DNA of 49,862 nucleotides from an uncultured Verrucomicrobiota bacterium (GCA_946482165.1 CAMLQS010000002.1:1-49862), one strand, 5' to 3'. Counted from the first letter of the stretch, positions 7,802 to 17,230 are shown. Notes: generated by a model from the letters alone, not told the origin. Numbers and translations are program-made.

Positions 7802-7817
7802 CCCACTGAGCAGTGGG
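7802..7817. promoter_or_regulatory. 16-bp dyad in divergent intergenic region
   Basis: CCCACTG (7802-7808) and CAGTGGG (7811-7817) are exact inverted repeats separated by AG. The dyad lies between the divergent glycosyltransferase and Csp3-like genes, 35 bp upstream of a TACAAT candidate -10 box. It may be an operator or an RNA hairpin. Confidence 0.4.
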
Positions 7818-7851
7818 CGGCCCCTCCGATAGCGGGCTCACCCGGCCCTGC

Positions 7852-7857
7852 TACAAT
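7852..7857 (+). promoter_or_regulatory. Candidate -10 box for Csp3-like gene
   Basis: TACAAT lies 97 bp before the Csp3-like ATG. No good -35 hexamer is present at 17 bp; an imperfect dyad (AGCGGGC...GCCCTGCT, 7831-7852) occupies the spacer area, which would fit an activator-dependent promoter. This is tentative. Confidence 0.3.
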
Positions 7858-7954
7858 CGGCAATCATCCTGCATCGTAAACGCGCCCCCCTGCTTCCCGA
7901 CGCCCACGCAACGATACGTCCGGCGCGATTCCTTCGATCTCTCCCTCCCCCGCC

Positions 7955-8305
7955 ATGAACCACCTCCCTTTTCACGGTTGTATTCAAACGTGCAACCATT
8001 GTGCCGAAGCCTGCGAGCGCTGTGCGACGGCCTGCCTAGGAGAGGCCGACGTCCACATGATGGCTCGCTGCATCGAACTCGATCGCAGTTGCGCCGAAAT
8101 TTGCACGTTGGCCGCCCGCGAGTTGGCGCGCGGCTCCGAGTTTTCCGCCCAGATCTGCGCCCTCTGCGCCGAAATCTGCGAGATCTGTGGCGCGGAATGC
8201 GCCAAGCACGGCATGGATCACTGCCGCGATTGCGCGGAGGCTTGCCGCATTTGCGCCGAGGCTTGCCGGGACATGGCGCACTCCGTCTCCGAATGGCGGC
8301 GGTAA
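7955..8305 (+). CDS. Csp3-like four-helix-bundle copper storage protein (DUF326)
   Basis: A 116-residue protein with 19 cysteines, spaced mostly as CxxC and CxxxC along predicted helices: positions 9, 13, 16, 20, 23, 27, 39, 46, 50, 68, 71, 75, 78, 82, 90, 93, 97, 100 and 104. Repeats such as CAEAC, CAEIC and CRIC are typical of DUF326 copper storage proteins, where cysteines line the core of a four-helix bundle that binds many Cu(I) ions. No signal peptide or twin-arginine motif is present, so it matches the cytosolic Csp3 class (about 110-130 residues) and not exported Csp1. It would buffer copper in the cytoplasm. It is divergent from the glycosyltransferase gene and 141 bp upstream of an RND efflux pair that looks drug-type, so no copper operon is evident. 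Confidence 0.92.
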   Translation: MNHLPFHGCIQTCNHCAEACERCATACLGEADVHMMARCIELDRSCAEICTLAARELARGSEFSAQICALCAEICEICGAECAKHGMDHCRDCAEACRICAEACRDMAHSVSEWRR

Positions 8306-8372
8306 ATTTGCCGGCGGCCCTCATTGCCTCGCGATTCTGGCGACATCTGGCGGCCATCAACATCGGCCAAGA

Positions 8373-8401
8373 TTTTCCCTTTTCGCATTTCGGGCTAGGA
8401 T
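8373..8401 (+). promoter_or_regulatory. Candidate promoter for RND efflux genes
   Basis: TTTTCC (8373-8378) and TAGGAT (8396-8401) are separated by 17 bp and lie about 45 bp before the start of the periplasmic adaptor gene. The -35 match is weak. Confidence 0.3.
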
Positions 8402-8446
8402 AGCGGTGATCGCGTTATTCGCTTCATCCTCCCCCCGCCCGATTTC

Positions 8447-9604
8447 ATGTCAGCCAAAGTCACTGTCGTCCTCCTGTCCTGCGTTTTTCTCTTCGCCGCC
8501 GGCTGCGCCAAAAAAACGCCTCCGCCCGCCGCGCCAGCCCCCGTCGAGGTCGGCGTCATCACCATCGCCGCCCAGTCCGTCACCCTCATGCGCGAACTTC
8601 CCGGACGCACGTCCGCGTTTCGGGTCGCGGAAGTTCGCGCTCGTGTAAGCGGCATCGTGCAAAAACGCCTCTTCACCGAGGGCGCCGACGTGCGCGAAGG
8701 CCAGGTCCTCTACCAGATCGACGCCGCACCCTACCAGGCCGCGCTCGACAGCGCCCGCGCCGCCCTCGCCCGCGCCGATGCCAACGCCGCGTCGGTGCGT
8801 CTCGCCGAGCAGCGCGCGAAGCAGCTCCTCGCCGCCAAGGCCGTCAGCCAGCAGGATTACGACAACGCCCACGCCGGGCTCCAGGCCGCCGAAGCCGATA
8901 TCGCCGCCGCCAAGGCCGCGCTGCAAAGCGCCGAGATCAATCTCGGCTACACCTCGGTCGTTTCGCCCGTGTCCGGTCGCATCGGCCGTTCCCAGGTCAC
9001 CGAGGGCGCCTACGTGCAGGCCGCGTCCGCCACGCTTCTCGCCACCGTCCAGCAACTGGACCCGCTCTACGTCGACCTCACCCAATCCAGCACCGAGGTC
9101 CTTCGCCTCCGCCGCGCGCTTGCCGAAGGCAAACTCCAGCGCACCGACTCGGGCGAGGCGCGCGTCACGCTTCTCCTCGACGACGGCGCCGCCTACGCGC
9201 ACGAAGGCCGGCTTCAGTTCTCCGACGTCACCGTCGATCCTTCGACGAGCTCCATCACGCTTCGCGCCATTTTCCCGAACGCCCGGGGGGAACTGCTTCC
9301 CGGCATGTTCGTCCGCGCCCGCCTCGCCGAGGGCAGCGCCCCCGATGCGATCCTCGTGCCGCAACTCGCCGTGACCCGCAACGGACAGGGCGACGCCGTG
9401 GCGCTCGTTGTCGGCGCCGAGTCCAAAGTGGAACAACGCGTCCTGAAAACTCCGCGCGCCGTCGGCAACCAGTGGCTCGTCACCGAAGGTCTCGCGCCCG
9501 GCGACCAAGTGATCGTGGACAACCTCCAACGCATCCGCCCCGGCGCGGTGGTGAAACCCGTGCCCGCCAAGACGCCCGCGCCCACCGCGCCCGCCGCCAA
9601 GTAA
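8447..9604 (+). CDS. RND efflux periplasmic adaptor (AcrA/MexA type lipoprotein)
   Basis: A 385-residue membrane fusion protein. Residues 1-20 form a lipoprotein-type signal ([14 protein letters not shown], Cys20 as the likely lipidated residue), followed by a Pro/Ala linker. The half-lipoyl segments are [30 protein letters not shown] (about 58-87, in parts) and [18 protein letters not shown]; between them lies the alpha-helical hairpin ([20 protein letters not shown]). The beta-barrel and membrane-proximal domains follow, with [11 protein letters not shown], the conserved AcrA-like segment. It should connect the inner-membrane pump encoded 92 bp downstream to an outer-membrane TolC channel. 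No tolC gene is in the window. An Ala/Pro-rich C-terminal tail ([15 protein letters not shown]) is unremarkable. Confidence 0.93.
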   Translation: MSAKVTVVLLSCVFLFAAGCAKKTPPPAAPAPVEVGVITIAAQSVTLMRELPGRTSAFRVAEVRARVSGIVQKRLFTEGADVREGQVLYQIDAAPYQAALDSARAALARADANAASVRLAEQRAKQLLAAKAVSQQDYDNAHAGLQAAEADIAAAKAALQSAEINLGYTSVVSPVSGRIGRSQVTEGAYVQAASATLLATVQQLDPLYVDLTQSSTEVLRLRRALAEGKLQRTDSGEARVTLLLDDGAAYAHEGRLQFSDVTVDPSTSSITLRAIFPNARGELLPGMFVRARLAEGSAPDAILVPQLAVTRNGQGDAVALVVGAESKVEQRVLKTPRAVGNQWLVTEGLAPGDQVIVDNLQRIRPGAVVKPVPAKTPAPTAPAAK

Positions 9605-9630
9605 GCGCCCGCCCGCCCCCGTCTCCCGCT

Positions 9631-9651
9631 AGGTCTCAGGTCTCAGGTCTC
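9631..9651 (+). repeat. Heptamer tandem repeat between RND genes
   Basis: Three exact copies of AGGTCTC in a row in the 92-bp gap between the adaptor and pump genes. A degenerate partial unit (GGGTCTC) follows at about 9663. Confidence 0.85.
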
Positions 9652-9696
9652 CGCCTTCCTTCGGGTCTCCGCCCTCCGCCTTCCGCGCTTTCCTTC

Positions 9697-12600
9697 ATGT
9701 CCCGTTTTTTCATCGACCGCCCGATCTTCGCCTGGGTCATCGCCATCCTCATCATGGTGGCCGGCGCGCTCGCGATCCAAACGTTGCCCATCGCGCAATA
9801 CCCCCGCATCGCCCCGCCCGCCATCACCATCGCGGCAAGTTATCCCGGCGCGTCGGCGAAGACCGTCGAGGACACCGTCACGCAGGTGATCGAACAGCGA
9901 ATGAACGGCCTCGACAACCTGCGCTATATGGAGGCGTCCAGCGACGCCGTGGGCAACGTGTCCATCACGCTCACGTTCGAAGCCGGCACAAACCCCGACA
10001 TCGCCCAGGTTCAGGTGCAAAACAAGCTCGCCCTCGCCACGCCGCTGCTCCCGCAAGAGGTGCAGCAACTCGGCGTGCGCGTGACGAAATCCGTCCGCAA
10101 CTTCCTCCTCGTTCTCGGCGTGGTCTCGGAGGACGGCTCGCTCGGCGTCGCCGACCTCGGCGACTTCATCGTGAGCACGCTCCAAGACCCGATCAGCCGC
10201 GTGCCCGGCGTCGGCGACCTCCAGGTATTCGGAACCCAATACGCGATGCGCGTCTGGCTCGATCCCGACAAACTCAACGACTACCGCCTCGCCACCTCCG
10301 AGGTCGCCGCCGCCATCCAGACGCAAAACGCGCAGGTTTCCGCCGGACAACTGGGCGGCCTTCCCGCCGTCCCCGGGCAGCTTCTCAACGCCACCGTCAC
10401 CGCGCAGACGCGTCTCCAGACCCCCGAGCAGTTCGAGAAGATTCTCCTCCGCGTAAACCCCGACGGCTCGCGCGTGTTTCTTCGCGACGTCGCCCGCGTC
10501 GAGCTCGGCAGTGAAAGCTACGCCAACAACTCGCGCTTCAGCGGTCGACCCGCCACCGGCATGGCCATACGCCCCGCCACCGGCGCCAACGCCCTCGAAA
10601 CCGTCGACGCCATCCGAGCCAAGGTGGAGGAGCTCCGCCCCTTTTTCCCTCCCGGCGTCAAGATCGTCTACCCGCTCGACACGACCCCCTTCGTCCGCCT
10701 CTCGATCCACGAGGTCGTGAAAACGCTGCTCGAGGCCGTGATCCTCGTGTTTCTGGTGATGTATCTCTTCCTCCAGAATTTCCGGGCCACGCTCATCCCG
10801 ACGATCGCCGTTCCCGTCGTGCTGCTCGGCACCTTCGCCGTGCTCTCCGCCGCCGGCTACTCGATCAACACGCTCACGCTTTTCGGCGTCGTGCTCGCCA
10901 TCGGCCTGCTGGTCGACGACGCCATCGTCGTCGTCGAAAACGTCGAGCGCGTGATGAGCGAGGAAGGCCTGCCGCCCAAGGAAGCCACGCGGAAATCGAT
11001 GGACCAGATCACCGGCGCACTGGTCGGCATCGCTCTCGTGCTCTCCGCCGTCTTCGTGCCGATGGCTTTCTTCGGCGGCTCCACCGGTGTCATCTACCGG
11101 CAGTTCTCCGTCACCATCGTGACGGCGATGGCGCTCTCGGTGGTCGTCGCGCTCGTGCTCACGCCCGCCCTCTGCGCCACGATCCTCAAGCCCATCGCCA
11201 AAGGTCATCACGCGTCCGATCGCGGTTTCTTCGGCTGGTTCAACAAGGTCTTTGATCGCAACGCTGACCGCTACGCCTCGGGGGTATCCGGCCTCATCAG
11301 GCGCGGCAAACGCTCGCTCCTCGCCTACGCGCTGATCGTCGCCGCGCTCGTCGTGCTCTTCTTGCGCATCCCGACCGGCTTTCTCCCCGCCGAGGACCAA
11401 GGCATCCTTTACGCCCAAGCCCAGCTCCCGCCGGGATCCACCGCCGAGCAGTCGCTCGCCGTGCTCCAGCAGATCGAAAAACATTTCCTCGAGGACGAGA
11501 AGGAGTCGGTCGAGGGCATGTTCGGCGTCACCGGCTTCAGCTACGCCGGCGCGGGGCAGAACCAGGTTTTCGGCTTTGTTCGCCTCAAGGACTGGGAGGA
11601 GCGCACCCGCCCTGAACAAAAGGTCGACGCGATCCAGAAGCGCGCGCTCGCCAAGTTCGCGCAGATCAAGGGCGCCTTCGCCGTCGCCTTCGTGCCTCCC
11701 GCGGTCTTCGAGCTCGGCAGCGCCACCGGCTTCGATCTCCGCTTGGTTGACAACGCCGGCCTTGGCCACGACGCGCTCATGGCCGCGCGCAACCAACTCC
11801 TCGGCCTCGCGCGTCAGAATCCCGCCCTGACCAACGTCCGCGCCAACGGCCTTGACGACACCCCGCAATACCGCGTCGAGATCGATCAGGAGAAAGCCGG
11901 CGCCCTCGGCCTCTCGCTCGCCGACATCAATCGCACCCTCGCGACCGCGTGGGGCTCATCCTACGTCAACGATTTCATCGACAAAGGCCGCGTGAAAAAA
12001 GTCTACCTCCAGGCCGACTCTCCTTTCCGCATGCTCCCCGAGGACCTCGGTCGCTGGTATGTGCGCAACAACCGCGGGCAAATGGTGCCCTTCTCCGCGT
12101 TTTCCGCCGCGCATTGGACACTCGGCTCGCCCAAGCTTGAGCGATTCAACGGCGTGCCTTCCCTCGCCATCCAAGGCGAACCCGCCGCCGGCCGCAGCAG
12201 CGGCGACGCCATGGCCGTCATTTCCGATCTCGCGAAACAACTGCCGCCCGGCATCGGCATCACCTGGAGCGGCCTCTCCTACGAAGAGCGCCTTTCCGGC
12301 TCGCAGGGGCCGGCGCTATACGCGATCTCGCTCCTCGTCGTCTTCCTCTGCCTCGCCGCGCTCTACGAGAGCTGGACCATCCCCGCCGCCGTGCTCCTCG
12401 TCGTGCCTCTCGGAGCGATCGGAACCTTGCTCGCCGCCTGGCTGCGCGGGCTGCCCAACGACGTCTACTTTCAGGTCGGTTTGCTCACCATCGCCGGTCT
12501 CTCCGCGAAGAACGCCATCCTGATCGTCGAGTTCGCCAAGGAGAACTACGACCGCGGCATGAGCCTGCCGGATTCCGCCGTGCTCGCCGCTCGCCAGCGC

Positions 12601-12834
12601 CTGAGGCCCATCCTCATGACCTCGCTCGCCTTCGGACTCGGCGTGTTGCCGCTTGCGATCGCCAGCGGCGCCGGCTCCGGCAGCCAAAACGCGGTCGGCA
12701 CCGGCGTGGTCGGCGGCACCCTCAGCGCGACGTTACTCGGCATCTTCCTCGTGCCGGTCTTCTTTGTGGTCGTGCTGCGCCTCTTCCGAGTGCCCCCCCT
12801 CGGCCGGCGCACGCCCGCGGAACGTCCGCTGTAG
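9697..12834 (+). CDS. RND multidrug efflux pump, HAE1 family (AcrB type)
   Basis: A 1,045-residue inner-membrane proton-drug antiporter of normal length. It begins [17 protein letters not shown], the classic HAE1 start, which sets the ATG at 9697 rather than the longer open frame upstream. The proton relay residues are visible: the Asp pair in [18 protein letters not shown] (TM4) and the Lys in [16 protein letters not shown] (TM10). Porter-domain segments such as [20 protein letters not shown] and [16 protein letters not shown] are typical of the family. It works with the adaptor encoded just upstream to expel drugs, dyes, solvents or bile-type compounds; the heavy-metal (CusA) signature methionines and motifs are not seen, so copper export is unlikely despite the neighbouring Csp3-like gene. 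A terminator-like hairpin follows at 12920. Confidence 0.95.
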   Translation: MSRFFIDRPIFAWVIAILIMVAGALAIQTLPIAQYPRIAPPAITIAASYPGASAKTVEDTVTQVIEQRMNGLDNLRYMEASSDAVGNVSITLTFEAGTNPDIAQVQVQNKLALATPLLPQEVQQLGVRVTKSVRNFLLVLGVVSEDGSLGVADLGDFIVSTLQDPISRVPGVGDLQVFGTQYAMRVWLDPDKLNDYRLATSEVAAAIQTQNAQVSAGQLGGLPAVPGQLLNATVTAQTRLQTPEQFEKILLRVNPDGSRVFLRDVARVELGSESYANNSRFSGRPATGMAIRPATGANALETVDAIRAKVEELRPFFPPGVKIVYPLDTTPFVRLSIHEVVKTLLEAVILVFLVMYLFLQNFRATLIPTIAVPVVLLGTFAVLSAAGYSINTLTLFGVVLAIGLLVDDAIVVVENVERVMSEEGLPPKEATRKSMDQITGALVGIALVLSAVFVPMAFFGGSTGVIYRQFSVTIVTAMALSVVVALVLTPALCATILKPIAKGHHASDRGFFGWFNKVFDRNADRYASGVSGLIRRGKRSLLAYALIVAALVVLFLRIPTGFLPAEDQGILYAQAQLPPGSTAEQSLAVLQQIEKHFLEDEKESVEGMFGVTGFSYAGAGQNQVFGFVRLKDWEERTRPEQKVDAIQKRALAKFAQIKGAFAVAFVPPAVFELGSATGFDLRLVDNAGLGHDALMAARNQLLGLARQNPALTNVRANGLDDTPQYRVEIDQEKAGALGLSLADINRTLATAWGSSYVNDFIDKGRVKKVYLQADSPFRMLPEDLGRWYVRNNRGQMVPFSAFSAAHWTLGSPKLERFNGVPSLAIQGEPAAGRSSGDAMAVISDLAKQLPPGIGITWSGLSYEERLSGSQGPALYAISLLVVFLCLAALYESWTIPAAVLLVVPLGAIGTLLAAWLRGLPNDVYFQVGLLTIAGLSAKNAILIVEFAKENYDRGMSLPDSAVLAARQRLRPILMTSLAFGLGVLPLAIASGAGSGSQNAVGTGVVGGTLSATLLGIFLVPVFFVVVLRLFRVPPLGRRTPAERPL

Positions 12835-12919
12835 GCCGTGCCGCCGGCCCGGCTTCCGGAGTCGGATCGCCTCGCCAACGGCCGGGCCTGCATAGCCATC
12901 ACCCGGCCGCTTGCCCCGC

Positions 12920-12943
12920 CCGCAAAATCGGCTCCCTTTGCGG
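12920..12943 (+). terminator. Weak hairpin between RND pump and sufT
   Basis: CCGCAAA (12920-12926) and TTTGCGG (12937-12943) form a 7-bp stem with a 10-base loop; a short T-run (12947-12950) lies a few bases later. A second GC hairpin (GGCCCGGC/GCCGGGCC) precedes it. Termination efficiency is uncertain. Confidence 0.4.
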
Positions 12944-12971
12944 CGGTTTTGCTGCCTTAACTGTTTCCCTC

Positions 12972-13517
12972 ATGTCCGCCTCCAAAGACCGTATCCTTTC
13001 CCGCGACATCGTCGTCACCCAGATTCCCTCCGGCGATAAACACACGCTCCCCGCCGGGGCGAAGGTGTTTATCCACCAGGTCCTGGGCGGCACCTACACG
13101 GTGCAGGGCGACGCCGGTCTCTACCGCATCGACGGCAAGGACGCCGACGCCATCGGCGAGCAGGTTTCCGACCAGTCCGTGCAGGCCTCCACCCTTGCCG
13201 ACGGCGCCCCCGACCCCGAGGCCCTCTGGGACCAGCTCCGCAAGGTTTACGACCCCGAGATCCCGGTGAACATCGTCGACCTCGGCCTCGTCTACTCGCT
13301 CGACGTCCTAAAAACCGACGCCGGCTACAAGGCCGATGTAGCCATGACACTCACCGCCCCCGGCTGCGGCATGGGCCCCGCCATCGCCGAAGATGCCAAG
13401 GGCAAACTCCTGCTCGTGCCGGGCCTCGGCGAGGCCGACGTGCGCATCGTGTGGGAACCCGTCTGGAACCAATCGATGATCAGCGAAGAGGGTAAGATGA
13501 AGCTCGGACTCATCTAA
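12972..13517 (+). CDS. sufT: SufT, iron-sulfur cluster assembly/maintenance protein
   Basis: A 181-residue protein that matches SufT. The N-terminal ~70 residues are the SufT-specific part (DIVVTQIPSGDKHTLPAGAK at 12-31, then a beta-rich GTYTVQGDAGLYRI segment). Residues 80-165 are a DUF59/MIP18 domain: LRKVYDPEIPVNIVDLGLVY (89-108) and the Cys motif TLTAPGCGMG with Cys132. SufT proteins help mature Fe-S proteins, and in several bacteria the gene lies in or near suf operons. Here no sufBCDS gene is present, so it is a detached copy. It is followed after 20 bp by an exported unknown protein, possibly co-transcribed. The start at 12972 gives the expected length. Confidence 0.9.
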   Translation: MSASKDRILSRDIVVTQIPSGDKHTLPAGAKVFIHQVLGGTYTVQGDAGLYRIDGKDADAIGEQVSDQSVQASTLADGAPDPEALWDQLRKVYDPEIPVNIVDLGLVYSLDVLKTDAGYKADVAMTLTAPGCGMGPAIAEDAKGKLLLVPGLGEADVRIVWEPVWNQSMISEEGKMKLGLI

Positions 13518-13537
13518 TAAACTGGAGCTACCTTTCG

Positions 13538-14278
13538 ATGAAACTCTTCGGCGCGGTTTGCCTCTCCATCCTGCTTGCGGCCTCGGCATTTGCAGCCGAG
13601 ACGCCACCCGCGCCACCCGCGCCACCTGCGCCGCCGCTTGCCCAGCCGCTGCCGAAAACCATCTGGCCGAGCATCGAGCTCACCGACGGCCGGGTCTTTC
13701 AACAAGCCCGCGCCACGAGCGCCGACCCGCTCTCCGTCACCTTCGCCCACCGTGAAGGGATAACCAAGGTGGACCGCCGGTTTCTGCCCGCCGAACTCGC
13801 TTCCGTGTTCCCGTTCGACGCCGCCGAAGCCGGCCGCGCCGCGCAAAAGCAGGCCGCAGAGAGGGCCGCCTCCGCCGAGGAACAAAAAAAACGCGAACAG
13901 GAGACGAAACGTTCGGCCGCCCAGACCGCAAAGACCGCGTCCGCCAATCGCAAGCGTCCGGCCGCGACGACAAGCCCGGCCGCCGCCACCCCCTATCAGC
14001 TCAGCGCCGCGGTCCGTGCCCGCGCGCAGCGCTACTTCGAGGATGAGAAACGCACCGGCTCCGGCGCCACCTTGGTGTTCAGCATAAACACCGAACTCGA
14101 AGACCCCGAACCGGTGAGCGGCTGGGCCGATCGCTGGGAAATCGAAGGCGTGGCGAGCTACAAGGTCTACGACTCCGTCGGCTGGGGCAGTTTCTCGTCT
14201 CGCACGCGGAAATTTCGCGCCCTCGTGGAAGCGCCGCCGGGCAAAACACCCAAGGTCGTAAGCTTCGACGAACGCTGA
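13538..14278 (+). CDS. Exported protein of unknown function, Ala/Pro/Lys-rich linker
   Basis: A 246-residue protein not recognised as a family. Residues 1-20 are a standard signal peptide (MKLFGAVCLSILLAASAFA). A repeated PPA stretch (23-31) is encoded by three near-identical 9-bp repeats. Residues 43-95 form a small domain with IELTDGRVFQQARATSADPL and REGITKVDRRFLPAEL, which resembles short SH3-like or SHD1-type segments common in Verrucomicrobiota and Planctomycetota exported proteins. A charged coiled-coil linker (about 95-150) leads to a C-terminal beta domain (160-246) with aromatic residues (SGWADRWEIEGVASYKVYDS). It starts 20 bp after sufT with a GGAG element about 11 bp before the ATG. 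It probably acts in the periplasm. Function is unknown. Confidence 0.75.
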   Translation: MKLFGAVCLSILLAASAFAAETPPAPPAPPAPPLAQPLPKTIWPSIELTDGRVFQQARATSADPLSVTFAHREGITKVDRRFLPAELASVFPFDAAEAGRAAQKQAAERAASAEEQKKREQETKRSAAQTAKTASANRKRPAATTSPAAATPYQLSAAVRARAQRYFEDEKRTGSGATLVFSINTELEDPEPVSGWADRWEIEGVASYKVYDSVGWGSFSSRTRKFRALVEAPPGKTPKVVSFDER

Positions 14279-14302
14279 CAGCGGCGCTCAATCGGCGCTC
14301 GT

Positions 14303-16096
14303 TCAGCCGCGGCCAAAGCGCCGGCCGATTTCACCCTGGCTCCACTCCACCTGCGTGGGACGTCCGCCGGGACTCGTGTGCGGCGCGCGACACGCGAAAA
14401 GTTTCCCCACCAACGCACGCATTTCCGCCGCGTCCACGTGCGGTGACAGGCGCACCGCCCGCGCCGCCGCAAGCCGCGCGAGCTGTTCGCGCGCCACCTC
14501 GGGATCTCGCTCCGCGGAACGTCCGTCGCGAAAGGCGTCGAGCAAGTCGCGCAAGCAAGCCTCGCCATCCGCCGGGTCCAGGACGGCGGGCACGCCTTCG
14601 AGCCGGAAGGTGGCGCGGCCAAACTCCGCGATCTCGAAACCATGTTTCGCCAAAAACGGCAGGCGATCCCGCAAGAGCGCCGCGCCCACCGGATCGAGCT
14701 CCAGCACGACCGGCAGCAGAAGCCGCTGCACGACGACCGAGCCCGCGGAGAACTGCGATGCGAGCTCCTCGAACACGATGCGCTCCTGCGCGGCACGGCG
14801 GTCGAGCAGAAGCAAACCCGCCGGCGTTTCGAAAAGCGCATAGGTCGTGTGCGCCAACCCGATAAAACGCCAGGCACCGGTCGAAGGAATGGCCCGGGGC
14901 GCAGCCGGCCCGGCAAGCGATGTGGCGGCGGCCAATGACGATACCGGAGCCGGCGAGGTCGCAGGCGGACGCGCCACGGCGGGGCCGGTCCACGAGACCG
15001 GAGCCGGAATCGTTTTCGCCGCCGCTGGAAGAGGAAAACTCCGCGCCGGCGCTCCCGCCGGATTGATCGGAGCCAGTTCGCCCCCCCCCATGCCCGCCAC
15101 GGGCGGGGCGACAGACCGCAGCGCCGAGAGCACGCTGCGAATCACAAAGGAGCGCACCTGCGCCTCGGAGCGAAAGCGCACCTCGCGCTTTGTCGGATGC
15201 ACGTTCACGTCCACCGCGGCCGGATCGATTTCGAGAAACACAAAGGCCGCCGGGTAGCGCCCCTTTGGCAGGACCTCGTGGTAACTCTCGATCAGCCCGT
15301 AGGCCAGCGTCCGGCTGTCCACGGGACGACGGTTCACGAAGGTGATCGTCTCGTGCCGTGTCGCCCGGCCGCCGGACCCGGGTTTGGCGATCAGCCCGTG
15401 CAAGCGTAACCCACTCTCGGATACGTCGATCGCGAGCAAGGTTTCGGCGAGCTGGCGCCCGAAAATCTCCTCCACCCGATCGGAAAGCGCCGGGCAGTTC
15501 GGCGACCGGAAAATCACGCGTCCGTCCTCGATCAAAGTGAAGGCGCAGTGCGGCGCGGCGAGCGCGTGCAGCCGCACCACGGTCACGATGTGGGCCGCCT
15601 CGGTCGCGTCGCTTTTGAGAAACTTCCGTCGCGCCGGCACCGAGTTGAACAACTGCGTCACCTCGATGCGCGTGCCTTGCGGACGACCGCAGTCCTTGAC
15701 GTGAACGATGCGCCCGCCGTTGACGAGGATCTCGGTGCCCGCCCCGCCGGCGTCGGCGGTTTGCAGACAGAACCGGGAAACGCTCGCGATCGACGGCAAC
15801 GCCTCGCCTCGGAAGCCGAAGCTGATCAAGCGGTCGAGATCCCCCGCCTCGGCGATTTTGCTCGTCGCGTGACGCTCGAGCGCGAGCAGCGCATCCTCGC
15901 GCGGCATGCCATGGCCGTTGTCCTCGACGCGCATCAGGGCCCGGCCGCCGTGGGAAAACTCCACCTCGACACGCGTCGCCCCCGCATCGAGCGCATTCTC
16001 GACCAGCTCCTTGATCACCGCGGCCGGGCGCTCGACCACCTCGCCGGCGGCGATTTGGTTGGCGACCCGGTCGGGCAGGATGCGGACTTTCGGCAT
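14303..16096 (-). CDS. mutL: DNA mismatch repair protein MutL
   Basis: A 597-residue MutL. The GHKL ATPase domain is intact: AAGEVVERPAAVIKELVENA with Glu33, DAGA (37-40), EDNGHGM (58-64) and GFRGEAL (94-100). The transducer domain contains FVNRRPVDSR (253-262) and VDVNVHPTKREVRF (295-308). A Pro/Ala-rich linker (330-405) joins the C-terminal dimerisation domain. The usual endonuclease motif DQHA-x2-E-x4-E appears as DRRAAQERIVFE at 432-443, so the acidic residues remain but Gln-His are Arg-Arg. MutL couples mismatch recognition by MutS to strand incision. No mutS is in the window. The gene converges with the exported unknown (24 bp between stops) and stands alone. Confidence 0.96.
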   Translation of the reverse strand: MPKVRILPDRVANQIAAGEVVERPAAVIKELVENALDAGATRVEVEFSHGGRALMRVEDNGHGMPREDALLALERHATSKIAEAGDLDRLISFGFRGEALPSIASVSRFCLQTADAGGAGTEILVNGGRIVHVKDCGRPQGTRIEVTQLFNSVPARRKFLKSDATEAAHIVTVVRLHALAAPHCAFTLIEDGRVIFRSPNCPALSDRVEEIFGRQLAETLLAIDVSESGLRLHGLIAKPGSGGRATRHETITFVNRRPVDSRTLAYGLIESYHEVLPKGRYPAAFVFLEIDPAAVDVNVHPTKREVRFRSEAQVRSFVIRSVLSALRSVAPPVAGMGGGELAPINPAGAPARSFPLPAAAKTIPAPVSWTGPAVARPPATSPAPVSSLAAATSLAGPAAPRAIPSTGAWRFIGLAHTTYALFETPAGLLLLDRRAAQERIVFEELASQFSAGSVVVQRLLLPVVLELDPVGAALLRDRLPFLAKHGFEIAEFGRATFRLEGVPAVLDPADGEACLRDLLDAFRDGRSAERDPEVAREQLARLAAARAVRLSPHVDAAEMRALVGKLFACRAPHTSPGGRPTQVEWSQGEIGRRFGRG

Positions 16097-16216
16097 GGCG
16101 CGGGGAAAGAAATGCGGCGGCGAAACGCGAGACTCGGCTTGCCGGCGGCACGCGCAACGCGTTTTTCGCGCGGTGAGCGCCCCCGGCGCGGCGTGACGCG
16201 GCGTCGCGCGATTTCG

Positions 16217-17119
16217 TCAGGAGGGCGCGACGCCGAGCCGCTCGCCGATGCGCGCATAAACCTCGCGCTGCTCGGCCGCATGCTCGACCAGATCGCGGTC
16301 AAAGGAGATTCGCCCGCGCTGAAACACCGTGATCACGCAGGAACCGCCGAAGGCGAAGAGCCCCTTTTCGTCTCCCTTTTCCACAGCGCGGCCGGGCACG
16401 TAAGTTTGCAGGATCGATCCGACCATCGTCGCACCCACTTCGAGTTGCGCAACACGGCCGAAACGCCGGGTCTCGATCAGGGTGAGCATGCGCTTGTTCT
16501 CGGTCAGGTAGCCGGGGTTGAGCCGGAGCGCGATCGGGCTCACCGAGTAGAGGAATCCGTTGATCAGTCGCGCCTCGCCCGGCGTGCCGGCGACGGGGAA
16601 ATGGAAACGGTGATAATCGACCGGGCAAAGCCGCGAGATGAGCATCGCGCCGCCAGCGAACTCGCGACCGAGCTCGTCCGAGCCCAGCAACGCGGCGAGG
16701 GTGAACTTTTTCCCTTTCACATAAAATCCCTCCGCCGCGTCGACATCCTGATAAGCGAGGTGGCGACCGTCGGCGGGGAACGAGGCGACATCTTCCCCGG
16801 GCGCGACCGGGCGGGCGCCGGGGCGGAGGGTGCGATAGAAGAACTCGTTGAAGGTTCGGTATGCGGTCGCCGGCTTCGCGAACTCCTCGGCATCGAGCCC
16901 GTAGTCGACGACGAAAGGCAGGACCCGCGCGGCGCTGACCGACCGGTTCATCCGCCAGCCATACCAAGCGGAGAACCAAGCGCGGCGGACGGTGGTGGAG
17001 AGACTGACGCGTCCGAGCGGGTTGCCATAAATCCAGCGCAGCCAGGCCTCGCCGTAGATGCGTTCGGTTTCCAGGCGTCCGGTGCGGCGGTTGAAAAAGA
17101 CGATGGGCTCGGCAGGCAT
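16217..17119 (-). CDS. psd: Phosphatidylserine decarboxylase proenzyme
   Basis: A 300-residue Psd proenzyme, which makes phosphatidylethanolamine from phosphatidylserine at the inner membrane. The self-cleavage site is seen as FAFGGSCVITVF with Gly259-Ser260; cleavage would leave a pyruvoyl group on Ser260. The other triad residues are Asp117 (in SFPADGR) and His170 (in CPVDYHRFHFP). The C-terminal position of GGS and the length fit the pro-to-eukaryotic-like 'type with FGGS' rather than the short Gram-positive form with LGST at the end of a 200-residue protein. RTFNEFFYRTLRPGARPV (88-105) is the conserved N-terminal helix. It is separated from the downstream gene mutL by 120 bp and from the upstream gene by a strong bidirectional terminator. 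Confidence 0.95.
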   Translation of the reverse strand: MPAEPIVFFNRRTGRLETERIYGEAWLRWIYGNPLGRVSLSTTVRRAWFSAWYGWRMNRSVSAARVLPFVVDYGLDAEEFAKPATAYRTFNEFFYRTLRPGARPVAPGEDVASFPADGRHLAYQDVDAAEGFYVKGKKFTLAALLGSDELGREFAGGAMLISRLCPVDYHRFHFPVAGTPGEARLINGFLYSVSPIALRLNPGYLTENKRMLTLIETRRFGRVAQLEVGATMVGSILQTYVPGRAVEKGDEKGLFAFGGSCVITVFQRGRISFDRDLVEHAAEQREVYARIGERLGVAPS

Positions 17120-17164
17120 GGTTACGTTGGCTCAGCAGGTCGGTGGCGACCGACGAGGAAAAGA

Positions 17165-17200
17165 AAAAACCCGCGACGCCAAGCGGCGTCGCGGGTTTTT
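17165..17200. terminator. Bidirectional intrinsic terminator
   Basis: A perfect 16-bp stem (17165-17180 with 17185-17200) around the loop AAGC, with an A-run on one side and a T-run on the other (ACCCGCGACGCC / GGCGTCGCGGGT core). It ends minus-strand transcription from the ASKHA-like gene before psd and could work in both directions. Confidence 0.9.
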
Positions 17201-17230
17201 GAGAAGCAATCCGACGGGGCCGGCCTCAGC

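Noticed and set aside
11219..11900. CusA-type copper efflux, in view of the nearby Csp3-like gene
   Set aside because: The pump has HAE1-type residues and N-terminus and lacks the CusA signature; adjacency alone is not evidence.
13605..13631. 9-bp repeat array as a regulatory element
   Set aside because: It is in frame and encodes PPA repeats in the linker of the exported protein.
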